64,000 bases of DNA, taken from contig NZ_CAJYGQ010000007.1 in assembly GCF_913773635.1 (NCBI RefSeq), forward strand, positions 248,001-312,000, written 5' to 3'. This document shows positions 7,771 through 16,284 of the stretch, in pieces (position 1 is the first letter of the stretch; each line of letters starts with the position of its first letter). The stretch is from an uncultured Mucilaginibacter sp. GTDB taxonomy: Bacteria > Bacteroidota > Bacteroidia > Sphingobacteriales > Sphingobacteriaceae. The notes under the pieces are model-generated. The model worked only from the letters and a program-made list of their open reading frames with translations. It was not told the origin of the DNA and did not search any database. A program made the position numbers and the translations under genes.

Positions 7771-9024
7771 ATGAGCGTATCGGTATTGGCTCAAACCCTA
7801 AAGGGTTCTGAGATTATTAAAATAGGTAACGAAATAAATGAACTTAAACGCCAGGGACAGCAAATAGCCAACTTAACCATCGGCGATTTTGATCCTGCTA
7901 TTTATCCTATTCCTGATGAACTGCGTGATGGAATAATTGAAGCGTACCAAGACAATCAAACCAATTATCCGCCTGCCGATGGTATACTTGACCTACGCAA
8001 GCAGGTAGCTGCATTTTTAGCTAAGCACCACAATATACAGGTTTCGGCTAATGAAGTGCTGATATCAAGCGGTTCACGCCCTATTATCTACTCTATTTTT
8101 TTAGCGCTGGTTGATCCGGGTGATAAAGTGATCTATCCGTCTCCATCATGGAATAACAATCACTATTGCCATATTACGGGGGCATCAGAAGTTCAGATAC
8201 CAACTACGCCCGAGAATAACTTTTTACCTAAAGCTGCCGATTTAGCTCCGCATCTTAAAGGAGCTACGCTACTTTGCCTATGCTCGCCACAAAACCCAAC
8301 CGGCACCATGTTTGAAAAGGCCGATTTGGAGGAAATATGTGATCTGGTTATTGCCGAGAACGCCACCCGCGCCGAAGGTGAGAAGCCACTGTACATTATG
8401 TACGACCAGATTTACGCTATGCTTACCTTTGGTAAAAAACACTTTGACCCGGTTACATTGCGCCCCGAATTAAAAGATTACGTAGTTTACATAGACGGCT
8501 TATCGAAATGTTTGGCGGCAACCGGAGTAAGGGTAGGCTGGGGTTTTGGGCCTGAAAGCGTAATTTCCAAAATGAAATCTATTGTTGGGCACATGGGCGC
8601 CTGGGCACCTAAAGCCGAACAGGTTGCAGCAGCTAAGTATATACAGGCAGACGAGCAGTTGCACAACTATCTTGATACGTTTAAGTCTCGAATTCAAGAC
8701 AGCTTAAATACTTTATATAACGGCTTCCAGCAATTGAAAAGCGAGGGCTTTGCTGTTGATGCTATTCAACCTATGGGTGCAATATATTTGACTATAAAGG
8801 TTGATTATGTAGGCAAAACCACACCTGAAGGTGATATTATAAGCACCCCTGCAGACATTAATTTTTATTTAATCAAAGCAGCACGCGTTGCATTGGTTCC
8901 ATTCTCGGCATTTGGTACAGGTGACGATGTAGCATGGTTCCGTGCGTCGGTTGGTACATCAACACTTGAGGATATACAGGGTATGATACCACGTATTAAG
9001 GAAGCGCTAAGCTTATTGATATAA
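7771..9024 (+). CDS. PLP-dependent aminotransferase, class I/II
   Basis: The 417-residue enzyme is a fold-type I aminotransferase of the aspartate/aromatic group. The cofactor-binding features are visible: SPQNPTG (172-178) with the conserved Asn, the YDQIY segment (211-215) with the Asp that binds the pyridine nitrogen, and the Schiff-base Lys246 in DGLSKCLAATGVRVGW. The preferred amino donor cannot be set from sequence. It has its own strong promoter and a terminator 14 nt after the stop. Confidence 0.92.
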   Translation: MSVSVLAQTLKGSEIIKIGNEINELKRQGQQIANLTIGDFDPAIYPIPDELRDGIIEAYQDNQTNYPPADGILDLRKQVAAFLAKHHNIQVSANEVLISSGSRPIIYSIFLALVDPGDKVIYPSPSWNNNHYCHITGASEVQIPTTPENNFLPKAADLAPHLKGATLLCLCSPQNPTGTMFEKADLEEICDLVIAENATRAEGEKPLYIMYDQIYAMLTFGKKHFDPVTLRPELKDYVVYIDGLSKCLAATGVRVGWGFGPESVISKMKSIVGHMGAWAPKAEQVAAAKYIQADEQLHNYLDTFKSRIQDSLNTLYNGFQQLKSEGFAVDAIQPMGAIYLTIKVDYVGKTTPEGDIISTPADINFYLIKAARVALVPFSAFGTGDDVAWFRASVGTSTLEDIQGMIPRIKEALSLLI

Positions 9025-9037
9025 GAAATTTTAAGGA

Positions 9038-9078
9038 CAGGTAGTAAATGCAATAATATTTTACTACCTGCTCTTTTT
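9038..9078 (+). terminator. Terminator of the aminotransferase gene
   Basis: An 11-bp stem (9038-9048 with 9060-9070) with an 11-nt loop is followed by a pyrimidine-rich tract with five T at 9074-9078. Confidence 0.82.
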
Positions 9079-9121
9079 AATGAATTTACAACCTTCCACT
9101 AAAATAGGCGATTTTACAAAA

Positions 9122-10243
9122 TCACTTTACTGTACTGAATCTCGCTTTAAGTTTTAAGAAGTATTTCTCGTATAGGTGATACGATGCTACTGCAGTTACT
9201 GCCAGTAATATTAAGTTTAAAACTACTGAATTGCCATACGGCAAATTAGCCCAGGGCTGCTTAAAGGTAAATAACTCCTGCCAAATGTAAATGCTATAGG
9301 ATAAGGTGCCTAGGTAGCGAACGTACTTATTGTTCAGAATTTGAAATATAAAACCATCTTTGTTAACAATAGTATAAATAATAGTTAATGCTATAAATAA
9401 AGCAGATATAGTACTATTTATATTCATGAATAACCTGTGGTTAAAAAAGAAAAAGCTTAATGCCATCAGCAAAATTTGAAACAAGGCAATATACTTTGAT
9501 TTCAAAATGAACAAATGCTCATACTTACACAAAAATATGGCGGCCAAACTCCCAATAAGTATGATACTTATGCCGTTACCTAATAAGTGGTAAATAACGT
9601 TTAATACAAAATCTACAAGTAATAATTGAGTGTGTAAGTGGAAGTATACATACGTTATTACCAATATGCCGGGTATTAAGGCAATAGCCGTTATAATGTA
9701 GTTTTTAAGACTTCGGGCAATCAAAAATGGAAAAATAAGATAAAATTGCTCTTCTACACTTAAGCTCCAAAAGTGACCTGCCAACGTATAGGTTGAGTGA
9801 TCTCCAAAATTTTCCACAAAGAAAAGTGGCCTCAAAAAGCTTGCTGCACTTAAATTTAATTTGAAAATAAAATTTAATGCAAAGAGTACAGCCAAAAATA
9901 AATAGGCTACAGGTAAAATTCTTAAAAAACGGCGGATGTAAAAATTTCTTAATGAAACGCTTTTGTAAGTTACCTTTTCCTTTATAAGTAACGAGGTGAT
10001 TAAAAAGCCGCTTATAACAAAAAATACATTTACACCGAAAGTGCCGTACTTGGCTAGCGTATCATTATTATAGTTGTATGATATGTGCGCAATTAAAACC
10101 AGTATAATTGAGAAAGCTCTGAAACCGTCAAGTGAGGGAACATACTTTTGCTTCAAAAATGGTGGGAGTTCATCAACCTCTGCAAAAAAAGGCGGTCTTT
10201 CAGTAGTTATATTTAAGTCGTTATTTACTTCTGTAGAAGTCAT
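9122..10243 (-). CDS. Acyltransferase 3 family membrane protein (OafA/YrhL-like)
   Basis: The 373-residue protein has about ten membrane helices. The acyltransferase-3 signatures are SLDGFRAFSIILVLIAH with its conserved His near residue 53, and the GHFWSLSVEEQFYL block. The family moves acyl groups, often acetyl, onto extracellular polysaccharide or lipid A sugars. No polysaccharide genes adjoin it, so the acceptor is unknown. It is convergent with the aminotransferase gene. Confidence 0.92.
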   Translation of the reverse strand: MTSTEVNNDLNITTERPPFFAEVDELPPFLKQKYVPSLDGFRAFSIILVLIAHISYNYNNDTLAKYGTFGVNVFFVISGFLITSLLIKEKVTYKSVSLRNFYIRRFLRILPVAYLFLAVLFALNFIFKLNLSAASFLRPLFFVENFGDHSTYTLAGHFWSLSVEEQFYLIFPFLIARSLKNYIITAIALIPGILVITYVYFHLHTQLLLVDFVLNVIYHLLGNGISIILIGSLAAIFLCKYEHLFILKSKYIALFQILLMALSFFFFNHRLFMNINSTISALFIALTIIYTIVNKDGFIFQILNNKYVRYLGTLSYSIYIWQELFTFKQPWANLPYGNSVVLNLILLAVTAVASYHLYEKYFLKLKARFSTVK

Positions 10244-10402
10244 TAATTAAATTTTTATAAATATAATAACCTTTTGCCTTATTTCTTGATTGTTAAATAA
10301 TATCGTCTGATAATATTAAAATTCTAATGTTTTAAAGAAGTCATTGCCTATGTAATATTAATTATTTGAGCAATCATTAAAATAAAAGCCCACTTTTGCA
10401 AT

Positions 10403-11113
10403 ATGCCCACCGGAACTCTATATCTGATACCTGTTCCGCTTGCTGACGATGCAGCGGTACGTTCAAATACGCCATATCTTGTTCAAACCATTAATCAAAT
10501 TAATGAGTACATAGTTGAGAACGAGAAAACCGCACGTAAATTTCTTAAGCAAGCCGGCCTTACCATACCTCAAAGCGAACTTATAATTCATGATTACGGT
10601 AAGCACAATCGTGATACGGACTTAAAGGAATTTTTGAGTGGGTTACTTGCTGGTAAAGATGCCGGGCTGATGAGCGAAGCGGGTTGCCCGGGAGTGGCCG
10701 ATCCAGGGGCTAACATTGTAGCTGAGGCACACCGGCGTGGTATTAAAGTTGTGCCATTGGTAGGGCCAAGCTCAATACTGCTTGCGCTTATGGCCTCAGG
10801 CTTTAACGGGCAAAGCTTTACGTTTCATGGTTATTTGCCTATTGATAAAGTACAGCGCAGTAAACGCATTAAAGAAATTGAGTTACAGGCCGAGCGATTT
10901 AATCAAACCCAGCTTTTTATAGAAACGCCATTCCGCAACAACCAGTTGCTCGAAGAAGTAATTAAATCTTGTAAGGCATCAAGTCGGCTATGTATTGCAT
11001 GTAACGTTACCGCGGCCGATGAATTTATAGCAACCAAAACTGTTGGCCAGTGGAAAAATCAGTTGCCCGATTTGCATAAAAAGCCAGCAATATTTCTTCT
11101 TTACAAACCGTAA
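10403..11113 (+). CDS. SAM-dependent methyltransferase, tetrapyrrole-methylase fold (RsmI-like)
   Basis: The 236-residue protein carries the tetrapyrrole-methylase motifs: GTLYLIPVPL at the N-terminus, GLMSEAGCPGVADPGA and VPLVGPSSILLALMASG, all shared with RsmI, the 16S rRNA C1402 2'-O-methyltransferase. It lacks the C-terminal extension of RsmI and has a divergent N-terminus (RSNTPYLVQTINQINEYIVENEKTA), matching a shorter group common in Bacteroidota. Whether it modifies rRNA is not known from sequence. The -7-like CACTTTTG at 10391-10398 sits only 4 nt from the ATG. Confidence 0.85.
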   Translation: MPTGTLYLIPVPLADDAAVRSNTPYLVQTINQINEYIVENEKTARKFLKQAGLTIPQSELIIHDYGKHNRDTDLKEFLSGLLAGKDAGLMSEAGCPGVADPGANIVAEAHRRGIKVVPLVGPSSILLALMASGFNGQSFTFHGYLPIDKVQRSKRIKEIELQAERFNQTQLFIETPFRNNQLLEEVIKSCKASSRLCIACNVTAADEFIATKTVGQWKNQLPDLHKKPAIFLLYKP

Positions 11114-11181
11114 AAGTTATTGTCCTGCTGTCGGTGTTGATTATAAGTTAAAATTTCCGGTTATTTTAATCATATTTGGGT

Positions 11182-12801
11182 ATGGCACCTATACCACCAA
11201 GTCCGGTTAAAGTACTCATCATTGGCGCTGGGCCATCAGGATTGATGATGGCTGCGCAGCTATTGCGGTACGGAATTCAACCGGTAATAGTTGATAGCAG
11301 GCAAGGTCCAACGCAATACTCCAAAGCGCTTGCTGTGCAGGCTCGTTCACTTGAAATTTATCGTCAGCTGGGCATTGTAGATGCTGTTTTAAAAGGAGGC
11401 AAGCGTGCAGAAGGCTTTAACTTTCATTATTTGGGAAAGCCTAAAGGGACATTCAAAGTTGCGGAATCAGGAGTGGGGCAAACGCCGTATCCATTCATAC
11501 ACATTTACGAGCAGCACAAAAACGAACGTGTATTGCTTGATTACTTAACCCTTAATAGTTGCCCGGTTTACTGGAACACAACTTTAACAGCATTACAGCA
11601 GGGTACCGGCGTTGTTAGTGCAAGGCTCACCAACCAAACTGAAGAGTACAGCATTGTTGCCGATTACTTAATAGGTGCCGATGGTGCACATAGTGCAGTG
11701 CGCCGATGGCAACACGTTCACTTCAACGGCGATACTTATAACAGTAGATATTATCTTGCCGATGTTGTTCTTGAAAACAGTGGTGATGACATGAACATGT
11801 ACCTTACCGCTCAGGGCTTTGCTGCATTCTTCCCGATGCCTGGTACGGGTGCATGGCGTATTGTAGGTAATTTGCCTGATAAGCTCATTAATACAGATAA
11901 TTTAACAATAGATCATGTGCTTCCGGCCCTGCGCGAAAAGTTGCGGAAGCAGCTGGTAATTAAGGAGTGTCGCTGGTTTACAACTTACGGCCTGCACCAT
12001 CGCATGGCCGATAAATTTAAAATTGGCCGTTGCTTTTTAATTGGCGATGCTGCACACATTCATTCGCCTGTTGGCGGGCAAGGAATGAATACCGGAATAC
12101 AGGATGCTTATAACCTGGCCTGGAAACTTGCCGGGGTTATTAAAGGGCATTTAAAGGCCGATGTTCTTAACTCTTACGCTGCTGAACGTATGCCTGTAGC
12201 ATCGCGCTTGCTCAAAACAACTGACAGGGCATTTAAAGTTATAATGTCGCGCGGGGTAGTTGCCAGATTAATTAAGCGCTTTGCATTACCTGCACTAATG
12301 AACTGGGTATGGAAAAGAGAGAAATTTAAATTCGAGGCGTTCAAAACATTATCACAAACTGGTATAAGCTATCAGAATAGCGAATTAAGTTTGCACCTTA
12401 GCCAACTGCAAACAGTAAAGGCCGGCGATAGGTTGCCGTTCCTGAAAATATTTGATGAAAAGAAAATGCAGGAAACGGATTTGCACGCTTGGTGCAGCAA
12501 GCCGGGCTTTACCCTAATTACCATGGGGCCGTTACAAGAATTGTATTTGTTTAGCCTTGCAAAATGGATTACTCAAAATTACAATGGCTGGCTAAATTTT
12601 TTCCATCTGCCAACATCTGTAAAAAACCAGCACGTTTACGATTACTTTGATATTAAAGAACATCAAAATAAAACCATAATAGTGAGACCGGATATGCATA
12701 TCGGGCTTATAAATGATATTGTGGACTTAGAGATGATGAAAAACTATCTCGAAAATGTGGCGGGTTGTATAGCTAACAACACAGGCGGAGGGGTAAGCTA
12801 A
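11182..12801 (+). CDS. FAD-dependent aromatic-ring monooxygenase
   Basis: This is a PHBH-type flavoprotein hydroxylase of about 539 residues. The FAD-binding Rossmann motif is in VLIIGAGPSGLMMA near the N-terminus. The second FAD motif reads LIGDAAHIHSPVGGQGMNTG, and YLIGADGAHSAVRR is the DG motif contacting NADPH and FAD. A C-terminal thioredoxin-like domain follows. Such enzymes hydroxylate phenols or polyketides using NAD(P)H and oxygen; the substrate is unknown. I chose ATG 11182 over the TTG at 11176 because that TTG lies in a -7-like ATATTTG box. Confidence 0.9.
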   Translation: MAPIPPSPVKVLIIGAGPSGLMMAAQLLRYGIQPVIVDSRQGPTQYSKALAVQARSLEIYRQLGIVDAVLKGGKRAEGFNFHYLGKPKGTFKVAESGVGQTPYPFIHIYEQHKNERVLLDYLTLNSCPVYWNTTLTALQQGTGVVSARLTNQTEEYSIVADYLIGADGAHSAVRRWQHVHFNGDTYNSRYYLADVVLENSGDDMNMYLTAQGFAAFFPMPGTGAWRIVGNLPDKLINTDNLTIDHVLPALREKLRKQLVIKECRWFTTYGLHHRMADKFKIGRCFLIGDAAHIHSPVGGQGMNTGIQDAYNLAWKLAGVIKGHLKADVLNSYAAERMPVASRLLKTTDRAFKVIMSRGVVARLIKRFALPALMNWVWKREKFKFEAFKTLSQTGISYQNSELSLHLSQLQTVKAGDRLPFLKIFDEKKMQETDLHAWCSKPGFTLITMGPLQELYLFSLAKWITQNYNGWLNFFHLPTSVKNQHVYDYFDIKEHQNKTIIVRPDMHIGLINDIVDLEMMKNYLENVAGCIANNTGGGVS

Positions 12802-12815
12802 CACGCTATAAGTAT

Positions 12816-13415
12816 TTATCCGTGTATAGTTTCGCGTTTGCCGTAGTTTTGTATAACCTGCGCTTCGTAGGCTAGGTAGTCTTTCCAGCGGGTTTCAACA
12901 TCAATCTTGCCGGCGTATTTGCGCGCCAGTCTTAAAAAAGTAGTATAATGAGTTGCTTCGCTTATCATCAACTCATGATAAAAAGCAGCAAGTTCTGGAT
13001 CATTAATGTTTTCAGATAGTACTTTGAAGCGCTCGCAGCTTCGTGCTTCAATCATGGCAGCAAATAACAGCCTGTCTATTAATTGCTCTTCGCGCGTGCC
13101 GCCTTTTTTCATGAATTTGAGTAATTCATTCACATAGTCATCCTTACGCTCGCGACCTAAAACATAGCCACGGGCCAAAATAATATCATGTACGCGTTTA
13201 AAATGATCCATTTCCTCCTGCACCAGTAACGCCATCTCCTGCACCAAATCACTTAAGTTAGGATTTTGCACTATAAGTGTAATAGCATTGCTGGCTGCTT
13301 TTTGCTCACAAAAGGCATGATCAGTTAAAATTTCTTCAATGTTGCTTTCAACCACGTTGGTAACCCAGCGCGGATCAGTAGGCAATTGTAGTTTTAAAAT
13401 GGTTTTTTCGCTCAC
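12816..13415 (-). CDS. miaE: tRNA 2-methylthio-N6-isopentenyladenosine-37 hydroxylase
   Basis: MiaE is a di-iron monooxygenase that hydroxylates the isopentenyl group of ms2i6A37 in tRNA. The 199-residue product has the ferritin-like four-helix layout with metal ligands in EILTDHAFCEQKA, QEEMDHFKRVH, EARSCERF and SEATHYTTF. This is a good family match in length and motif order. A well-formed promoter lies directly upstream and the gene stands alone. Confidence 0.93.
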   Translation of the reverse strand: MSEKTILKLQLPTDPRWVTNVVESNIEEILTDHAFCEQKAASNAITLIVQNPNLSDLVQEMALLVQEEMDHFKRVHDIILARGYVLGRERKDDYVNELLKFMKKGGTREEQLIDRLLFAAMIEARSCERFKVLSENINDPELAAFYHELMISEATHYTTFLRLARKYAGKIDVETRWKDYLAYEAQVIQNYGKRETIHG

Positions 13416-13419
13416 CTTA

Positions 13420-13450
13420 CAAAGATAACGGGTTTAATGCCAAGAGGCAA
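13420..13450 (-). promoter_or_regulatory. Promoter of miaE
   Basis: On the minus strand TTG (13448-13450), a 20-nt spacer, then TATCTTTG (13420-13427). The -7 box ends 4 nt before the miaE ATG (13415), so a very short leader or leaderless mRNA is likely. Confidence 0.8.
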
Positions 13451-13637
13451 TAGCAACAATGTGAACCGGTTACCAGACTTTGTAAGCAAGCTAAATTCCT
13501 CATCCGAAATTAAACATGTAGGCAAGGCTGGGAATCATATATAAGCCCGGCATAAGATTATAGCCTTAGCCATAGCCGATACTTATAACATTATTTTGCC
13601 GTAAAACAGTTTACGCTTAAAACATTGGTGCTACAAT

Positions 13638-14210
13638 TTAACGATATAAGTTTTTACTTTCGATGAACTTCAATACTTCTTCGGGTAAAAAGAACTGAAC
13701 GTTTTTCTTGTCGGCAATAGCCTGGCGAATAAACGTAGCAGAAAGTTCCATTTGTGGCGTCATGGTTATGGTAACCGATGGGTGCGAGGCTAACTCCGCA
13801 TTTTCATAACCCGGCCTTGGGTAAACAAATACCTTATAATCACGCAAAATGAGTTTATAATTCTTCCATTTATGCAAACTGGCTAAATTATCAGATCCCA
13901 TAATAATGGCAAACTCATGTTGAGGATATTGCTCCTTTAAGTGTGTTAAAGTATCAATGGTGTAAGAGGGTTGCGGCAGTTTGAGCTCAACGTCGCTAAC
14001 ATCCAGTTTATCGGCATAATCGGTAGCTAAACGAGCCATTTCCAAACGGTCGTAAGTATTTATTAGTCCCCCGTACTTTTTAAAGGGGTTTTGAGGCGTT
14101 ACAACTAACCAAACCTTATCCAGATCGGTGTAGTGAGCCATGTAGTTGGCAATAATTAAATGCCCGATATGAATGGGGTTAAACGACCCAAACAGTAATC
14201 CTATCTTCAT
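13638..14210 (-). CDS. nadD: Nicotinate-nucleotide adenylyltransferase
   Basis: NadD transfers AMP to nicotinate mononucleotide in NAD synthesis. The 190-residue product has the nucleotidyltransferase motif GSFNPIHIGHLIIA at the N-terminus and the C-terminal SATFIRQAI block, the ISSTxxR-type motif with two changes. It lies 69 nt downstream of gmk on the same strand, and yicC-gmk-nadD likely form one unit. The 222-nt spacer after it holds the miaE promoter and nothing else recognised. Confidence 0.95.
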   Translation of the reverse strand: MKIGLLFGSFNPIHIGHLIIANYMAHYTDLDKVWLVVTPQNPFKKYGGLINTYDRLEMARLATDYADKLDVSDVELKLPQPSYTIDTLTHLKEQYPQHEFAIIMGSDNLASLHKWKNYKLILRDYKVFVYPRPGYENAELASHPSVTITMTPQMELSATFIRQAIADKKNVQFFLPEEVLKFIESKNLYR

Positions 14211-14279
14211 ATCAGTTTAGCTTTAAATTCATGTCAAATTAATAATAATTTGCATGAATTTGCTCAGATGACATAAAAA

Positions 14280-14849
14280 TTACGCCTTATCGTTTAAAAA
14301 ATTACTAACTAACTGCTCAGCCTCATTACATGCAGTAGCTAAATCGAAATTTTTAAGAATAATATCAAATTTCGGTGCGTAATTCAACTCTTTTTCAGCT
14401 TTTGCGAAGCGTTCTTTGAGCTTTTCTTCACTATCAGTACCGCGGCCGGTTAACCGTTGCTTCAAAACCTCTAAAGATGGGGGTTGAACGAATATTGCAA
14501 GGGCTTGTTCCTGATATTTTCGTTTTAAGTGTAAACCACCCTCTACGTCAATATCAAAAATTACGGTTTTGCCGGTTTCCCATATGCGCTCTATTTCCTG
14601 GCGAAGCGTGCCGTAAAATGTTCCCGAGTACACTTCTTCAAATTCAACAAACTGCTTTTTGGCAATACGGTGCAAAAATTCTTCTTTGCTTATAAAATAA
14701 TAATCCTGCGCGTCAACCTCATCGCCACGGCGCTCACGCGTGGTAGCCGAAATTGAAAATTCAAGTTCGGGAAATTTGGTTAGCAGGTGGTGTACAATTG
14801 TAGTTTTACCGGCTCCTGACGGTGCTGAGAAAATAAGCAGTTTACCCAT
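14280..14849 (-). CDS. gmk: Guanylate kinase
   Basis: Gmk phosphorylates GMP to GDP. The 189-residue protein begins MGKLLIFSAPSGAGKTTI, which contains the P-loop, and has the GMP-binding signature SATTRERRGDEVDAQDYYF. It follows yicC by 83 nt, an arrangement found in many bacteria. The yicC-gmk spacer contains a tandem ATTCACCATTCGCCATTCA word at about 14924-14942 resembling a single arm of the local repeats; no partner arm was found. Confidence 0.97.
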   Translation of the reverse strand: MGKLLIFSAPSGAGKTTIVHHLLTKFPELEFSISATTRERRGDEVDAQDYYFISKEEFLHRIAKKQFVEFEEVYSGTFYGTLRQEIERIWETGKTVIFDIDVEGGLHLKRKYQEQALAIFVQPPSLEVLKQRLTGRGTDSEEKLKERFAKAEKELNYAPKFDIILKNFDLATACNEAEQLVSNFLNDKA

Positions 14850-14932
14850 GGCTTAGCAAGTGTTGTAAAGGCGATTATAAATTATGCTTGTTGGTTGCTA
14901 CCCAATTGCATTATTCACCATTCGCCATTCAA

Positions 14933-15808
14933 CTATAATACGTTCAATAATTGTTCTTTAATTTTTTCAAGTTCTTCCTTCATGCCTACTACCAGTTTTT
15001 GCATGTTGGCATCATTGGCTTTTGAGCCAAGGGTATTTATTTCGCGGCCTATTTCCTGTGATATAAAGCCAAGCTTTTTGCCATTGGCGTCAGGGCTTTC
15101 CAGTGTTTCTAAAAAATACTGGCAGTGGGTTTTAAGGCGTACTTTTTCTTCGGTAACGTCAAGCTTATCAATATAATAAATCAGCTCTTGTTCAAAACGG
15201 TTATGGTCAACGTTTTCACCGCCTACAGCTTCGGCCAAAAACAGGTTCAAGCGTTCGCGTATAGCAGGTATGCGTTTAGGGTCTTCCAGCTCAACCTGCT
15301 CAAGGTTGTTTAATATTACGCCAATACGGTTGGTAACCTCCTGTTGTAAAACGTTGCCCTCATCAAGCCTGAATTGTTGGAAGTTAGCAAGAGCCTGCTT
15401 AAAGGTTCCTTCAACCATTTTCCATTCTTCATCGGTTATGGTGTCTTCGGTGTATTTCACAACTTCGGGCAGTCCTAAAGCCAACTGCATAAGGTTGCCG
15501 CTATCTTCACCTAACTCTGCACTAACAGCTTTAAGTTGTTGGTAATAGTGTTTCAGCAAATTAGCGTCAATGCCGGCAGCTTTCACTGTTGAGCCGCTTT
15601 GTTCAACGTTAATGCTAAGGTTAACTTTGCCACGCTCAATTTGCTTGTTGCACTCTGTGCGAAGCTGAAACTCTTTTTCAGAAAAAGCTTTTGGTATACG
15701 CAGCGAAAGCTCGAGAAACTTGCTGTTAAGGGATTTGATCTCAACGGTGTACTTGGTGCTCCCAGAGTCGTGAGAGGCAATTCCGTACCCTGTCATTGAT
15801 TTTATCAT
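14933..15808 (-). CDS. yicC: YicC-family endoribonuclease
   Basis: The protein of about 291 residues begins MIKSMTGYG, the hallmark N-terminus of YicC proteins, and ends with the family C-terminal domain (GFISQEIGREINTLGSKANDA and a Lys/Glu helix). Members are metal-dependent endoribonucleases involved in RNA decay. The start is ATG 15808; the TTG six nt upstream (15814) belongs to the TATCTTTG promoter box. It is the first gene of a yicC-gmk-nadD cluster. Confidence 0.94.
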   Translation of the reverse strand: MIKSMTGYGIASHDSGSTKYTVEIKSLNSKFLELSLRIPKAFSEKEFQLRTECNKQIERGKVNLSINVEQSGSTVKAAGIDANLLKHYYQQLKAVSAELGEDSGNLMQLALGLPEVVKYTEDTITDEEWKMVEGTFKQALANFQQFRLDEGNVLQQEVTNRIGVILNNLEQVELEDPKRIPAIRERLNLFLAEAVGGENVDHNRFEQELIYYIDKLDVTEEKVRLKTHCQYFLETLESPDANGKKLGFISQEIGREINTLGSKANDANMQKLVVGMKEELEKIKEQLLNVL

Positions 15809-15811
15809 GTG

Positions 15812-15819
15812 CAAAGATA
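15812..15819 (-). promoter_or_regulatory. -7 promoter box immediately upstream of yicC
   Basis: TATCTTTG on the minus strand ends 3 nt before the yicC ATG. No good TTG stands at the -33 distance. The position implies a leaderless or near-leaderless transcript. Confidence 0.6.
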
Positions 15820-15982
15820 GGGTTTTTATGTGAATTGATAAGGGATGATTGACGCGAGATGCGTGAATGTGCTATCAGTCAGGTGCTTTTGGTAAACCCT
15901 TGAACACTTCATAAGCTTGGGGCATGCTGGTATCAGACATTAAATTGGTGTGAAATATCAGCGCTGATTATACAAAACGGTA

Positions 15983-16013
15983 TTGTATTTCACAGCGTTA
16001 TTTTGCAAATTTG
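15983..16013 (+). promoter_or_regulatory. Promoter of the SAM riboswitch-metH transcript
   Basis: TTG (15983-15985), a 20-nt spacer, then CAAATTTG (16006-16013), one mismatch from TAnnTTTG. Transcription would start within a few bases of the riboswitch 5' end (16017). A 12-bp palindrome ATCAGCGCTGAT lies just upstream at 15957-15968 and could bind a regulator. Confidence 0.65.
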
Positions 16014-16016
16014 TAC

Positions 16017-16131
16017 CGCTTATAGAGAAAGATGGAGGGACTGGACCCTGCGAAGTCTTAGCAACCTGTGCTTACAAGGTGCTACATTCTACTTAAAACC
16101 GCTAGCCATAAGGTTTTAAGACGGATAAGCG
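16017..16131 (+). promoter_or_regulatory. SAM-I (S-box) riboswitch upstream of metH
   Basis: The P1 helix pairs CGCTTA (16017-16022) with TAAGCG (16126-16131). The core GATGGAGGGACTGG, followed by the AGCAACC strand, matches the SAM-I consensus. A P4 hairpin CTTAAAACC / GGTTTTAAG (about 16092-16120) is also present. It binds S-adenosylmethionine and should lower metH expression when SAM is plentiful. No classic hairpin with U-tract follows directly. The mode (termination or translation) is therefore unclear. A second TATAAGC at 16163-16169 could compete for the 5' P1 strand. Confidence 0.92.
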
Positions 16132-16174
16132 AAAGTCTAAATCCAATACGCCGACTTTTCGATATAAGCTGTTT

Positions 16175-16281
16175 TAGTATCAGGTATCAGGTAATTAGTA
16201 TCAAGAGTTTGATGCTTGTTATTTGAAGTCGTTTAGTATGAGACATTGTCTTGATACTTGATACTAACTACTTGATACTAT
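16175..16281. repeat. Inverted repeat in the metH leader
   Basis: Left-arm words at 16175-16182 and 16191-16205 pair with 16273-16280 and 16257-16271 (8 of 8 and 14 of 15 positions). The arms are made of tandem AGTATCA(A/G)GT words. The right arm ends 4 nt before the metH ATG. Positions 16256-16280 are identical over 25 nt to 20347-20371 before metF. Confidence 0.75.
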
Positions 16282-16284
16282 CAA

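Noticed and set aside
16130..16162. A terminator directly after the SAM riboswitch (CGAAAGTC / GACTTTTCG)
   Set aside because: The stem is short with a bulge and no U-tract follows, so it is not a convincing intrinsic terminator.
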